Source: Novosphingobium sp. G106 | GTDB lineage: Bacteria; Pseudomonadota; Alphaproteobacteria; Sphingomonadales; Sphingomonadaceae | DNA: 64,000 nucleotides | Direction of reading: 5' to 3' | NCBI RefSeq assembly: GCF_019075875.1 | Contig: NZ_JAHOOZ010000003.1 | Coordinates: 248,001-312,000 of the forward strand | Shown here: positions 46,524 to 55,736 of the stretch, piece after piece | Numbering within the stretch: position 1 is the first letter of the stretch | Layout: the number at the start of each line of letters is the position of its first letter | Notes under the pieces: model-generated | What the model was told of the DNA's origin: nothing | Databases searched by the model: none | What the model saw: only the letters and a program-made list of their open reading frames with translations | Position numbers and translations under genes: made by a program

Positions 46524-47584
46524 TCCGCCGCCGCGTCCTGGTGACGGGAGGGGCCGGCTTCATCGGCTCGGCCGTCGTGCGCCATCTCGTCGGCGATCTC
46601 GGCGCCGACGTGCTGGTGCTCGACAAGCTGACCTATGCGGGCAACCTCGCTTCGCTGGCGCCGGTCGTCAGCGATCCGCGCTACCGCTTCCTCAGGGCCG
46701 ACATCTGCGACGGATCGGCCGTGGCCGCGGCGATCGGCGAGTTCCAGCCCGATGCGATCATGCATCTCGCGGCCGAGAGCCATGTCGACCGCTCGATCGA
46801 CGGACCGGCGGCCTTCATCGAGACCAACGTGGTCGGTACCTTCCGCATGCTGGAGGCGGCGACCGCCTATTGGCGCGGGCTCGATGCCGCGGGCCAGGAC
46901 CGGTTCCGCTTCCACCACATCTCGACCGACGAGGTGTTCGGGGCGCTGGGCGACGAGGGCAAGTTCGACGACAGCACCGCCTACGATCCGCGCTCGCCCT
47001 ATTCGGCGAGCAAGGCCGGGTCCGACCACCTCGTCCGCGCCTGGCACCATACATATGGCCTGCCGGTGCTGATCACCAACTGCTCGAACAATTACGGGCC
47101 CTATCACTTTCCCGAGAAGCTCATCCCGCTGATGATCCTCAAGGGCCTGTCGGGCGACCGCCTGCCGGTCTACGGCGACGGCTCGAACGTCCGCGACTGG
47201 CTGCACGTCGAAGACCATGCTCGCGCGCTGGCGGCGGTGGTGGAGCGCGGTGCGCCGGGGGCGACCTACCTGATCGGCGGCAATGCCGAGCGAACGAACC
47301 TGCAGGTCGTCGAAGCGATCTGCGACCTGCTCGATGCCAACGCCCCGCGTGACGACGGCCAGAGCCGGCGCACGCAGATCGGTTTCGTCACCGATCGCCC
47401 GGGGCACGACTATCGCTATGCGATCGACGCCTCGCGCATCCGCGACGAACTGGGCTGGACGCCGCAGGAAAGCTTCGGCAGCGGCATGGCGGGGACGGTG
47501 CGCTGGTACCTCGACAACCGCGACTGGTGGGAGGCGATCCAGGCCGGCACCTACCAGGGCGAGCGGCTGGGCGTGAATGGCTGA
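46520..47584 (+). CDS. rfbB: dTDP-glucose 4,6-dehydratase
   Basis: The 354-residue enzyme is an extended short-chain dehydrogenase of the dTDP-rhamnose pathway. The NAD-binding glycine motif is [11 protein letters not shown] (residues 7-17). [20 protein letters not shown] covers the conserved dehydratase segment, [19 protein letters not shown] the catalytic Asp/Glu pair, and [20 protein letters not shown] the YxxxK catalytic motif. It starts with GTG overlapping the rfbC stop and itself overlaps the rfbD start by eight bases, so the operon is tightly coupled. No rfbA (thymidylyltransferase) is present in the window. Confidence 0.94.
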   Translation: MIRRRVLVTGGAGFIGSAVVRHLVGDLGADVLVLDKLTYAGNLASLAPVVSDPRYRFLRADICDGSAVAAAIGEFQPDAIMHLAAESHVDRSIDGPAAFIETNVVGTFRMLEAATAYWRGLDAAGQDRFRFHHISTDEVFGALGDEGKFDDSTAYDPRSPYSASKAGSDHLVRAWHHTYGLPVLITNCSNNYGPYHFPEKLIPLMILKGLSGDRLPVYGDGSNVRDWLHVEDHARALAAVVERGAPGATYLIGGNAERTNLQVVEAICDLLDANAPRDDGQSRRTQIGFVTDRPGHDYRYAIDASRIRDELGWTPQESFGSGMAGTVRWYLDNRDWWEAIQAGTYQGERLGVNG

Positions 47585-47738
47585 GCGCGGCCCTTTCGAG
47601 AGGGTTTGGCTCGTCACCGGCGGCCGCGGCCAGGTCGGCGGCGCGCTCGCTGCAAATCCGCCCGCGGGTGTGCGCATATCGCGTCTTCGAGCGCTCGGGC
47701 TTAGTCAGCATCAGAATGGAACTGCTGACTACTACTAA
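47577..47738 (+). pseudogene. rfbD: Truncated dTDP-4-dehydrorhamnose reductase (rfbD) start
   Basis: ATG 47577 lies within the last codons of rfbB and opens [20 protein letters not shown], then GGALAANPPAGVRI. The VWLVTGGRGQVGGALA segment is the NADPH-binding start of RfbD. After about 35 residues the similarity ends and a stop follows at 47736. The remaining 250 residues are gone, so the rhamnose pathway cannot be completed from this locus. The break probably marks a deletion joining the rfb operon to the next gene. Confidence 0.7.
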
Positions 47739-47791
47739 GCTCGGCCTTGATTTAGGCTACCAGATTTTCTTACTTTCGACGTGGGGGAACG

Positions 47792-48031
47792 ATGGAAACA
47801 ATCTTCGACTGGCTGACGGTCGTGACCTTCGCGGCCCTTGCTGTGATATATCTGCAGAGATCTGCTCAGGCGGCTCCTAAGGACAAAGTTTGGCACTACG
47901 TCCCACCCGCCATCGGCTGCGCCGCAGTCAACTACGCCGGGAACGAAGGTTACGTGATACCGGCTGCTATGGGATTGGTGATGATAATGGCTTACATCTA
48001 CTATGTCCTGAAACCACAGATGAGTGGTTGA
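47792..48031 (+). CDS. Small membrane protein resembling the XrtV sorting-system accessory protein
   Basis: The 79-residue protein has two hydrophobic segments: FDWLTVVTFAALAVIYLQRS near the N-terminus and YVIPAAMGLVMIMAYIYYVL near the C-terminus. The middle WHYVPPAIGCAAVNYAGNEG is characteristic of the short protein found next to exosortase V genes in sphingomonads. ggggga precedes the ATG by a few bases. Association with PEPxxWA proteins at 28648 and 32981 and with polysaccharide genes fits exosortase loci. The exosortase itself is not in the window. The family name is from memory and should be confirmed. Confidence 0.6.
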   Translation: METIFDWLTVVTFAALAVIYLQRSAQAAPKDKVWHYVPPAIGCAAVNYAGNEGYVIPAAMGLVMIMAYIYYVLKPQMSG

Positions 48032-48827
48032 AGCGGCGGTTCGCGGACTGGCGACGGACACTACCGATTTGTGTAGCGCATGGGCCGCGCAGATCACATA
48101 AGGCAAAGGGTCCCCATGCCTGAACGCGCAGATACGCTAGACCCTCCCGCTATTTCGATACATAAATTTAATTATTCGCCGCGCCGTTAGTGAGTACGTC
48201 CGCTTCCCATTGGCCTGCGCAATGTTAAGGATCTGCTGTCCTAGCCGGCCAACGACCGAAATATAGGCACAACTCGCCAGGATCGCAGCGCAAAATTAAT
48301 AGATCAATTTTGCTGATCGGAGCCATTCGTGAACGATACGTTCGACAGAATGCGACGTTAGCGAAACCTGAGCCCGAGCTTACGGGTGCGAACCGCGTGA
48401 GCAAGTCTTACAGCCTTTTCAGGGGGGAGGTCGTTAGTGCCATGATGATGTCAAGGACGATGCTGGCACTAGCAGGGTACAGCGGTTCAAGGTCTTCATC
48501 GGCGCGGGGAAGCGTTGGGACTGACCATCCGGGATCAAGGCCTCGATCGTGGCGGAAAGCTATTCGCGCACAACCGATCAGTTTGGGCCGGCGGGTGAAC
48601 GAAATGGATGAGCCGCGATAGAACGGCTCCGCCTTCCCGATCGTGCGGTCCACGCCCTCGGCGACGCCACCGATGCCCACGGCGGAACTTTGAAAAGTTT
48701 CACAGATTTGGTAGGGAAAGCTGCCTACAATTCAGATGACCGCATGTTAGTCATGGTTTGTCGATAGCGGGCTAGGCGAGGTCGGAACTTGCGTCGATCT
48801 AGGCGCGCCGCCGTTTCGGAGTTCAGT
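48032..48827. other. Long stretch without a recognised gene
   Basis: Nearly 800 bases between the XrtV-like gene and DedA. One minus-strand open frame of 90 codons (48408-48680) and overlapping plus-strand frames exist, but neither resembles a known family. The composition is locally AT-richer around 48150-48310. An exosortase gene may have been deleted here, but I see no remnant. Confidence 0.35.
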
Positions 48828-49508
48828 GTGGAATCGTTTGCAGCCTGGATTGCCGAAATCATCACGAACAATGCCAGATGGGCTTCGGCGGTAATCGGCC
48901 TGCTTTGTTTCGGGGAATCGCTTGTTCTGGTCGGGCTCTTCATTCCCGCCACGGCGCTCATGATCGCCACTGGTAGCTTGCTCGCGACAGGGAGGCTAGA
49001 CCCCGTTTGGATTGTCGGCGCCGCGATCATCGGCTCGGTGTTTGGCGACTGGGTGTCCTATCTTGTCGGCGCGCGCCTTGGCCCTGCCGCTTACCGGCAC
49101 TGGCCGCTGAGGGAGCATCGCACTGCCGTGGCACAGGCTCGGCTCTTTTTCCGTCGGTACGGCTTCTTCGCCGTCTTCGCGGGACGCTTCCTTGGACCCC
49201 TGCGAGCGATTGTTCCACTGGTCGCAGGCGTGACGCGCATGCCGTCTCGCTCCTTCCAGCTCGCCAATGTCGCGTCGGCCAGTCTCTGGGTGCCGACGCT
49301 GTTCGCTCCTGGCTACTTCTCCGCCAAGCACTTCGCTGCGGACGGCAACCTGAGCGACGGCTCAATGATGTTCATTGGTTTGGGCGTCGGACTGGGATGC
49401 GCGGTTGGAAGCTGGGTCTATTCAAAAGTCAGCGCTGCGCGGCGCCGGGCTCGCAAGTCCTATATACGCGAGGCGGCGTCGGCCCTGTGTGCTGGTGCCT
49501 CGGATTAA
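48828..49508 (+). CDS. DedA-family membrane protein
   Basis: This 226-residue inner-membrane protein has the DedA/SNARE-associated domain. The N-terminal helix pair includes VIGLLCFGESLVLVGLFIPA. GLxxGSxxGDxxSYxxGxxxG appears as IIGSVFGDWVSYLVGARLGP (about residues 65-84). The F-F-x-R-Y-G and G-R-F-x-G-P motifs (FFRRYGFFAVFAGRFLGPLR) are intact, including the functionally important arginines and glycine. I start at GTG 48828 because ggag lies six bases upstream. DedA proteins act in lipid flipping and envelope homeostasis. It faces the polysaccharide export gene. Confidence 0.85.
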   Translation: MESFAAWIAEIITNNARWASAVIGLLCFGESLVLVGLFIPATALMIATGSLLATGRLDPVWIVGAAIIGSVFGDWVSYLVGARLGPAAYRHWPLREHRTAVAQARLFFRRYGFFAVFAGRFLGPLRAIVPLVAGVTRMPSRSFQLANVASASLWVPTLFAPGYFSAKHFAADGNLSDGSMMFIGLGVGLGCAVGSWVYSKVSAARRRARKSYIREAASALCAGASD

Positions 49509-49999
49509 CCAATTCAGTTCGCCCGAAAGCGGCTAGGGCGCTTTCTAGCTGCCCCAGGGTCGGCCGACGGTGCCAACATTCGAAACCCGGCGTCTTGACC
49601 TCGCGGCCTTGGTCCGCGCGGCGAGTTCCAGCGCATCGTCAAGCAACTGCGCGGCTGAGCGATCCGTTGTAAGCGAAGCCTATCTAGCTAAGATGGAGGT
49701 TGAATATTCGACCTTCGGCAGGAGGCCTGCCTTGATTGAGTAGTTTCTGGTTCAACAATCGAGATCTCCCAAATCAAGTCTCGAAGACAAATTCCCAAAT
49801 AAACCCATTCCGCTCTTTCGGCTAAGTGACGTTCTTCCTGGCAACGATGATCGGGTTGAGGTACTGGAGGCCGGTGCCTTGAAACTGACAGCTCGAATTG
49901 CGACGCTCATTTCATTAGAGGCCGTCTCATCAGGTAGGCGCTGGGCTATCGGCGCCTTCAAATCGAGCCAGGCGCCTTGTCGCTATTGATCGCCTCGTC
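49509..49999. other. Stretch with no confident gene
   Basis: A plus-strand frame from ATG 49693 reads MEVEYSTFGRRPALIE, a TAG at 49741, then 80 open codons (KSSLEDKFPNKPIPLFRLSD, then LEAGALKLTARIATLISLEA) to 49987. It could be a small gene with a stop codon, but I do not recognise it. No strong hairpin is seen. Confidence 0.35.
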
Positions 50000-50851
50000 T
50001 TAGAAGAAGCGCTCTCCGACAAAGATCGTGTCGTTTTCACTAAGCTTCATGTCCATCGTTGCTTTGACCTTCTGGCCGTTGCGATAGACCGAGATCTTGC
50101 CGGCTGAACCGCGCTGGGTCAGACCGCCGCTGCGCGCGAGCGCCATGCGGATCGTCATGCCGCGCTCGACCTTGTAGGCGCCGGGGGCGCCGACCTGGCC
50201 ATAGACGTAGAAGATCGGCGCAGCCGCCAGAAACAGCTTGTCACCGGGCTGAACGTAAGGATCTTCGGCAGCGCCGCCGCGTGCTACGTCGGTCACCGGC
50301 AGGCGGAATTCTTTGCCGTCCGCGCGGCGCAGCAGGATGTCGTCGGCCGCAGAAGGCTTGGCGCCACCGGCGCGGGCCAGAATCTCGGACACGCGATAAA
50401 CGCGGTCTACTGGAACGAGACCAGGATTGCCGAATTCGCCCAAAACCGTCACGTAACGGCTGATGTAGCTGACGACAGCGACGTTGACGACTGGATCGGT
50501 GTAAAAGCCGCCGTCGCGCAGTAGCCTGTTTACCTGCTCGCGAAACTGAATCACTGTCAGATCGGCCGCCTTGACCGAATGCAGGTAGGGAAGTTGCACC
50601 GTGCCATCGGCTTGGACCTGGACGCGCGGGTGAAATTCCTCGCGACCAAGAACGCTGACATCGACGACGTCGCCCGGGCCGATTACATAGCCCTCGTCGG
50701 TGGTGCCAGCCGCCGCCGAGGGCGCGGCGCTTGCTGCCGGCGAAGAGCGCATGGCGGGCCGGGCTTGCCGCGAAGCAGCAGGTACGACGCTCATAGCGAG
50801 CGCTAATAGCGCACCCGCCCACGCAGTTGATCGGGACAGGCTCTTAACCAT
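50000..50851 (-). CDS. Polysaccharide export outer-membrane protein (Wza/OMA-like)
   Basis: This 283-residue protein exports exopolysaccharide across the outer membrane. A signal sequence (AWAGALLALAMSVVPAASRQ) is followed by a Poly_export domain starting at YVIGPGDVVDVSVLGREEFH and including VQADGTVQLPYLHSVKAADL. SLBB domains follow (YVTVLGEFGNPGLVPVDRVY and FYVYGQVGAPGAYKVERGMT). No lipobox cysteine is visible, unlike Wza of E. coli. I choose ATG 50851 (agga upstream); the frame is open 73 codons further back but that part is not protein-like. It is the only export component here; no Wzc-type co-polymerase is present. Confidence 0.87.
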   Translation of the reverse strand: MVKSLSRSTAWAGALLALAMSVVPAASRQARPAMRSSPAASAAPSAAAGTTDEGYVIGPGDVVDVSVLGREEFHPRVQVQADGTVQLPYLHSVKAADLTVIQFREQVNRLLRDGGFYTDPVVNVAVVSYISRYVTVLGEFGNPGLVPVDRVYRVSEILARAGGAKPSAADDILLRRADGKEFRLPVTDVARGGAAEDPYVQPGDKLFLAAAPIFYVYGQVGAPGAYKVERGMTIRMALARSGGLTQRGSAGKISVYRNGQKVKATMDMKLSENDTIFVGERFF

Positions 50852-51384
50852 ACTGTTCGTTCCTGCCAACTTTCTGGCATCGCAACCGGCTTCAGGCATC
50901 CTTGATCCTTCTTGCCCCACATCGGTGTCCGGTCGCTGCTGAGACAATCGGACACCATAAGGCCGGCCGCGAGAAGTAGCGTCGAAAGCGGACCTCAGGG
51001 ACCTCAGGCACCGAAAGCGTTGGTCCGTTGAGGTGTTCCTGCATTGGGAAGATATAATGTCCTTGAACATCCGAAATCGTCATGACGCGAAGTCTTGCCA
51101 ATGATTTCCGCACCACGAGACTATTGGCGTCGAGGCGTCAAAAGCTAAGCTTGTGCAAATGTGGAATATAAGATGGTCGCACAATCGAGTGGAATGAGGG
51201 GACTGTTTCGGGCTCCGATAATCGGAGGCTCGCAAGGAAGGGCGGCACTGACGTGCCCCCTGGTCCTGGACGGTCGTGGTGATCCACATGCCCTCGCGCA
51301 GATACTGCGCGCGGCCCTCGCCGGGTTTGGATCGCCGTTGGCCGCGGGCGCGACGACGAACAGCAGCCAACGCAGCGCCAAACG
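50852..51384. other. Stretch with no recognised gene
   Basis: Between the export protein and IS256 there are overlapping short frames on both strands without family resemblance. The part next to 50851 should contain the export gene's promoter. Confidence 0.35.
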
Positions 51385-52714
51385 GGTAGTGTGCGGCAAG
51401 TCCTGTAAATAGCGGCTTGGCATGCTGGTTAGGCGGCTTGTCGTAGACCGGCTTTCTTCATCTCCTTCAGATCGTTCATGTTGAGGTAGCGGTTGGCCTC
51501 GAGCCAGTTCTCGTGGGTCTCGACGGCGAGCGATCGGATCAGGCGCAGACAGCTGTCTTCATTGAAGAAGATGCGCAACACGATGGTCCTGCGCTTGATC
51601 TCCTCGTTGAAGCGCTCGAGCATGTTCGTGCTCTTCATATGTTTGTGATGCTGGCGCGGCAGTCGGTAGAAGGTGAAGGTCTCCTCTATGGTTTCCTCCG
51701 CCCAGGTGGTGAGCTTGGGGTATCGTGGCGACCATTTCTTAAGCCATGCGGCAAGATCGCTCTTCGCCTCGGACAAGGCGCGCCGGTCGTAAATCCACCG
51801 CAGCTCCTGGAGACAGTCGTCGTCGGCCTTGCGTGGCAGATGGTCGAGCGCATTGCGTAGGAAATGGACGTAACAGCGCTGCGTCGGGCAACACCTCGCG
51901 GACGGCGGCACGCAAGCCCGCATGGTCGTCGGCGACAACATATTCCACGCCGTGGAGGCCGCGGTCTCGGAGGCTGACAAGGAAGTCCTTCCACGACGAG
52001 CGGCTCTCGCGGTTGGCGAGCTCGACAGCGAGAATCTGCCGTCGGCCCTCCCAGTCGACACCGAGCGCGACGAGCACCGCACAAGACCGAACAACGCCGG
52101 CCTGGCGGACCTTCTCATACTTCGCATCGATGATGAGATAGGCAAAAGGCTCATCCAGCCGGCGCCGGGCAAAGGCCGTCAAACTCTCATCCAGCCGCTT
52201 GTTGATCGCCGAGATCGTCGAGGCCGAGAAGCTGTGTCCGCACAGCTCTTCGGTGATCGCCTTCACCTTCCGCGTCGAGACGCCCTGAACATACATCTCA
52301 GCCAGCGTCGCTACTAACGCCTGCTCCGAGCGCTGATAGCGCTCAAACAACTCCGTCGAGAACCGCCCGTCGCGGTTCTGCGGCACCCGCAGTTCGAGCT
52401 TGCCCACCCGGGTGATCAGCGTCCGGTTGTAATGACCCGAGCGGTAGCCGACACGGCCATCACTGCGCTCGCTCTTCGAGGCGCCAAGCGCCTCTGTCAT
52501 CTCCCCTTCGAGCATCTCCTGCAGCAGATCTTGTACGATCTTCCGCAACATATCGTGGTTCGCACCCATCAACTCTTTGACGGCGGCTATCGACGGCTTA
52601 TTCTCGCTCCGGGTCATGGTGGGGCTCCTATGGAGTTGGTGACGTCAGACATCACCAGCCTGCCATGGCCGCTCAGATCCTCAATGGATTTTGCAGAACT
52701 CCCCGCACACTACC
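51385..52714. mobile_element. IS256-family element
   Basis: Both ends carry GGTAGTGTGCGG (51385 inward and complement ending at 52714); the match extends imperfectly for about 25 bases (AGTtCTGcAAA against AGTcCTGtAAA). The length of about 1330 bases is normal for IS256. Flanking octamers do not match, so no target duplication is visible. The transposase gene is frameshifted. The insertion lies between the polysaccharide export gene and the IS66-split secreted gene. Confidence 0.82.
51429..52617 (-). pseudogene. IS256-family (mutator) transposase, one frameshift
   Basis: This is a mutator-type DDE transposase of about 396 residues if repaired. The N-terminal two thirds are in one frame: LQEMLEGEMTEALGASKSER, GYRSGHYNRTLITRVGKLEL, AYLIIDAKYEKVRQAG with the first Asp, and YVVADDHAGLRAAVREVLPD with the second Asp. 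Near 51885 one base is missing. The C-terminus continues as QRCYVHFLRNALDHLPRKAD, then STNMLERFNEEIKRRTIVLR with the catalytic Glu. The stop is at 51429. Confidence 0.85.
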
Positions 52715-53077
52715 GGCGATTCCGGCAACAAGGCGGCAGAGGCCAATGTTTTGATTAGGCCCGATCCGGGAACCTTTAACGCGGTCTCGATTGATGAGAT
52801 ACCCGCGGCAGAGGGGGGCCACCCGAGCAGCGCCTGGGTTGAGCGAGCGCTGCTCACGGCAGGGAGCCGTACTGCACCCAAGTAAATTAAGGATAACAAC
52901 AAAGAACCCTTGCCGGGGTCCAACCGTATAGTCGCGCGGTGCATCTCCGGCGCGTGAGAACACGGCCATATAGGTTCTGGTCGCGGCCGTTGCCGTCGGG
53001 GGAGGTCGTGCCGGTGTTCTGAAACTATCGGCGGCATGCACCGATGTTGTATCATTCGGGGCAACGCAGGAGATGAC
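52715..53077. other. Stretch with no recognised gene
   Basis: About 360 bases between IS256 and the split secreted gene. A short plus-strand frame (52691-52885) begins inside the IS end and is unlikely to be real. The right part should hold the promoter of the gene at 53078. Confidence 0.35.
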
Positions 53078-53364
53078 ATGCGTAAGACAATCCCCCCTGA
53101 GCGCCGAGGCCATGATAACTTTGATGGCGCTGCCAGCCACAGCGCAAGTTACGCAGCAGACCTCGCCCCGGGGACATCCTCGGCTCGATCCTCGGCAAGC
53201 TGTTCGGCGGCGGACGCGTAGGTCCGGGTACGACGCTTGATGGGCAGTGGTTGTCCGGACAGACGCCGCTCAACAATCGTAAGCGGAGCCACGGCCCCGC
53301 CTTGCAGTGTTGAGGCGCAGCGCCGAGTCTCCTTGCCCTGATCGGGCGGGAGTGCGCTGCTACT

Positions 53365-53811
53365 ATGATAATCTCGGTTGATGATCCTGTGAGCAAGGGC
53401 TCGCAGCGGTTTGAGATATTCACGGGGGCAGGCAAGCGTCGGGATTGGCCGACCGAAGTGAAGGCATCGATTGTCGCGGAGTGTTTTTCGGGCCGGGAGG
53501 GCGTCAGCGCCGTGGCGCGCCGGCATGGCCTGGACCCTTCGCAGGTTTACGGTTGGCGGCGGGACTTGCGTAAGCAGCTCGAAGCCGAGGGAGTGATCAT
53601 TCCGCCGCCGAAGCCGGAAGTGGCGACCTTCGTGCCTGCCGTAATCGAACCGAGTGTTGTGACTGATCCTGCACCCAGGCGTCGTCGTCGACGCCGTGCA
53701 ACAGGTGCGGTGGTCGAGTTGGAGATCGACGGCGTGGCGGTGAAGATCGGCCAAGGCGCCGACGTGGGTACGATTGCCGCAGTTATTGAAGCGCTCAGGG
53801 CCCAAAGATGA
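53365..53811 (+). CDS. tnpA: IS66 accessory protein TnpA (Orf1)
   Basis: The 148-residue protein has a helix-turn-helix region RDWPTEVKASIVAECFSGRE, then VSAVARRHGLDPSQVYGWRR (about residues 29-66), a linker with eight arginines in a row, and a C-terminal domain VVELEIDGVAVKIGQGADVG, then AAVIEALRAQR. This is the usual Orf1 architecture. It is 13 bases ahead of tnpB. Confidence 0.88.
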   Translation: MIISVDDPVSKGSQRFEIFTGAGKRRDWPTEVKASIVAECFSGREGVSAVARRHGLDPSQVYGWRRDLRKQLEAEGVIIPPPKPEVATFVPAVIEPSVVTDPAPRRRRRRRATGAVVELEIDGVAVKIGQGADVGTIAAVIEALRAQR

Positions 53812-53824
53812 TTGAGGCTGGGCG

Positions 53825-54181
53825 ATGATCGGACCCGGTGCTGGCGCTCGCGTGATGGTGGCGACGCGCCCGGTGGATTTTCGCAAGGGACCTGACGCCC
53901 TGGCGGCGCTGGTCGGCGCCGACTATGGCGGTGATCCGTTTTACGGCGTGATCTACGTGTTCCGGGCAAAGCGCGCGGACCGGATCAAGCTGGTCTGGTG
54001 GGACGGCACCGGCCTTTGCCTGATGGCCAAGAAGCTGGAGTCAGGCGGCTTCAAGTGGCCCGGCATCCAGGACGGCGTAATGCGGCTGACGTCGGCGCAA
54101 CTTGGCGCGCTTCTAGAGGGCCTCGACTGGCGCCGCGTCCATGGCGGCCGCCGCCCGATTGCCCCACAGATTGCCGGTTGA
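53825..54181 (+). CDS. tnpB: IS66 accessory protein TnpB (Orf2)
   Basis: The 118-residue protein has hallmarks VMVATRPVDFRKGPDALAAL, YGVIYVFRAKRADRIKLVWW and GLCLMAKKLESGGFKWPGIQ, matching IS66 Orf2. The frame is intact and followed 31 bases later by tnpC. gaggctgggcg lies before the ATG. Confidence 0.9.
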   Translation: MIGPGAGARVMVATRPVDFRKGPDALAALVGADYGGDPFYGVIYVFRAKRADRIKLVWWDGTGLCLMAKKLESGGFKWPGIQDGVMRLTSAQLGALLEGLDWRRVHGGRRPIAPQIAG

Positions 54182-54212
54182 CGGGGCTTTCCTCGACTGA
54201 TTCACTGCTTCC

Positions 54213-55736
54213 ATGCTCATGGCAGCGGACCTTCCCAACGACGTCGAAGCGCTCCGTGCGATGGTGCTCGAACAGGCCCGCGAGCTCGATGCCCTGAAGG
54301 ATTTCCAAGCCGAGGTCGAACGCCTGAAGGCGATCATCGACGCACTGCAACGCCACCGTTTCGGCCGCCGGTCCGAACAGCTTGATCCCGATCAGTTCGA
54401 ACTGGCTCTGGAGGAAGTCGAGACGGCATTGGCCGAGGCTGAGCATGCCTTGGATAAGGCGCGCCGGATGCCGGCCGATCGGCCGCGCAAGACCAACCGG
54501 GGTTCGTTGCCGGCTCATCTCGAGCGGGTCGAGCAGATCGTCGATGTCGATGACAAGGCTTGCCCTTGCTGCGGCGGTGCCCTCCACCAGATTGGCGAAG
54601 ACGTGGCCGAGCGCCTCGACGTCGTGCCAACCACCTTCCGTGTGCTGGTGACGCGCCGCCCCCGCTATGGTTGTCGCTCTTGCGAGAGCGCGGTCGTGCA
54701 GGCTCCCGCGCCGGCGCGGATCATCGAAGGCGGCATTCCGACCGAAGCCCTGATCGCGCAGGTGCTTGTCGCCAAGTACGCCGATCACCTGCCATTGTAC
54801 CGGCAGGCACAGATCTACGCCCGCCAAGGCATCCAGCTCGATCGCTCGACACTGGCCGACTGGGTTGGCCGGGCTGCCTGGTATCTACGCCCGTTGCGCG
54901 ATCATGTGCTGGAACGGCTTCGACGATCGGATCGGCTCTTCGCCGACGAGATCACCGCACCAGTGCTCGATCCTGGGCGCGGGCGGACCAAAACTGGCCA
55001 GATATGGGCCTATGCGCGCGATGATCGGCCATGGGGCGGTGATGACCCGCCGATGATCGCCTACGTCTATGCCGCCGATCGGAAGAGCGAACGGGCGGAG
55101 GCTCATCTTTGCGATTTTGCCGGCATCCTGCAGGTCGATGGCTATGGCGGTTACGCCGCGCTCGCGAAGCGTCGGCAGCAGGTGCGCCTAGCCTTCTGCT
55201 GGGCGCATGTGCGCCGGAAGTTTTACGAACTCGCCGATACCTCGCCGGTCGCAACGGAGGTGCTGCGCCGTGTTGCCTCGCTCTACGCCATTGAGGAAGA
55301 GGTCCGGGGATTGCCGGCCGAAGAGCGCCGTGCCGTTCGGCACGATCGCAGCCGCATCATCGTCGATGACCTTCGCCAGTATCTCGAAGCCCGGCACCGG
55401 CAGATCAGCGCCAAAGCGAAGCTCGGCGAGGCGATCCGCTACGCACTTACCCGCTGGGACGGCCTGTCACGCTTCCTCGACGATGGCCGCCTCGACCTCG
55501 ACAGCAACACTGTCGAACGGAGCATCAGGCCATTGGCCCTCAATCGGAAGAATGCCCTGTTCGCTGGCTCTGACGAAGGCGGCGACAACTGGGCGGTGAT
55601 CGCAACCCTCATCGAGAACTGCAAGATCTCCGGTCTCAACCCTCACGCCTGGCTGACCGGGGTACTCACCAAGCTGGCCGGGGGACATCCTGCCAATGCC
55701 GTCGGCGAACTCATGCCTTGGACCGCCGTGGTCTGA
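54213..55736 (+). CDS. tnpC: IS66 transposase TnpC
   Basis: The 507-residue transposase has a coiled coil (residues 10-55), RHRFGRRSEQLDPDQFELAL, the zinc site CPCCGGALHQIGEDVAERLD with a second pair CRSC, and the DDE core: LFADEITAPVLDPGRGRTKT (first Asp), LQVDGYGGYAALAKRR (second Asp) and LDSNTVERSIRPLALNRKNA (Glu). The C-terminus GHPANAVGELMPWTAVV also survives as a relic at 43425-43492. The frame is intact. Confidence 0.92.
   Translation: MLMAADLPNDVEALRAMVLEQARELDALKDFQAEVERLKAIIDALQRHRFGRRSEQLDPDQFELALEEVETALAEAEHALDKARRMPADRPRKTNRGSLPAHLERVEQIVDVDDKACPCCGGALHQIGEDVAERLDVVPTTFRVLVTRRPRYGCRSCESAVVQAPAPARIIEGGIPTEALIAQVLVAKYADHLPLYRQAQIYARQGIQLDRSTLADWVGRAAWYLRPLRDHVLERLRRSDRLFADEITAPVLDPGRGRTKTGQIWAYARDDRPWGGDDPPMIAYVYAADRKSERAEAHLCDFAGILQVDGYGGYAALAKRRQQVRLAFCWAHVRRKFYELADTSPVATEVLRRVASLYAIEEEVRGLPAEERRAVRHDRSRIIVDDLRQYLEARHRQISAKAKLGEAIRYALTRWDGLSRFLDDGRLDLDSNTVERSIRPLALNRKNALFAGSDEGGDNWAVIATLIENCKISGLNPHAWLTGVLTKLAGGHPANAVGELMPWTAVV

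Noticed and set aside
48408..48680. 90-codon minus-strand frame before dedA
   Set aside because: Open but without recognisable motifs or a ribosome site, and it competes with plus-strand frames of equal quality.
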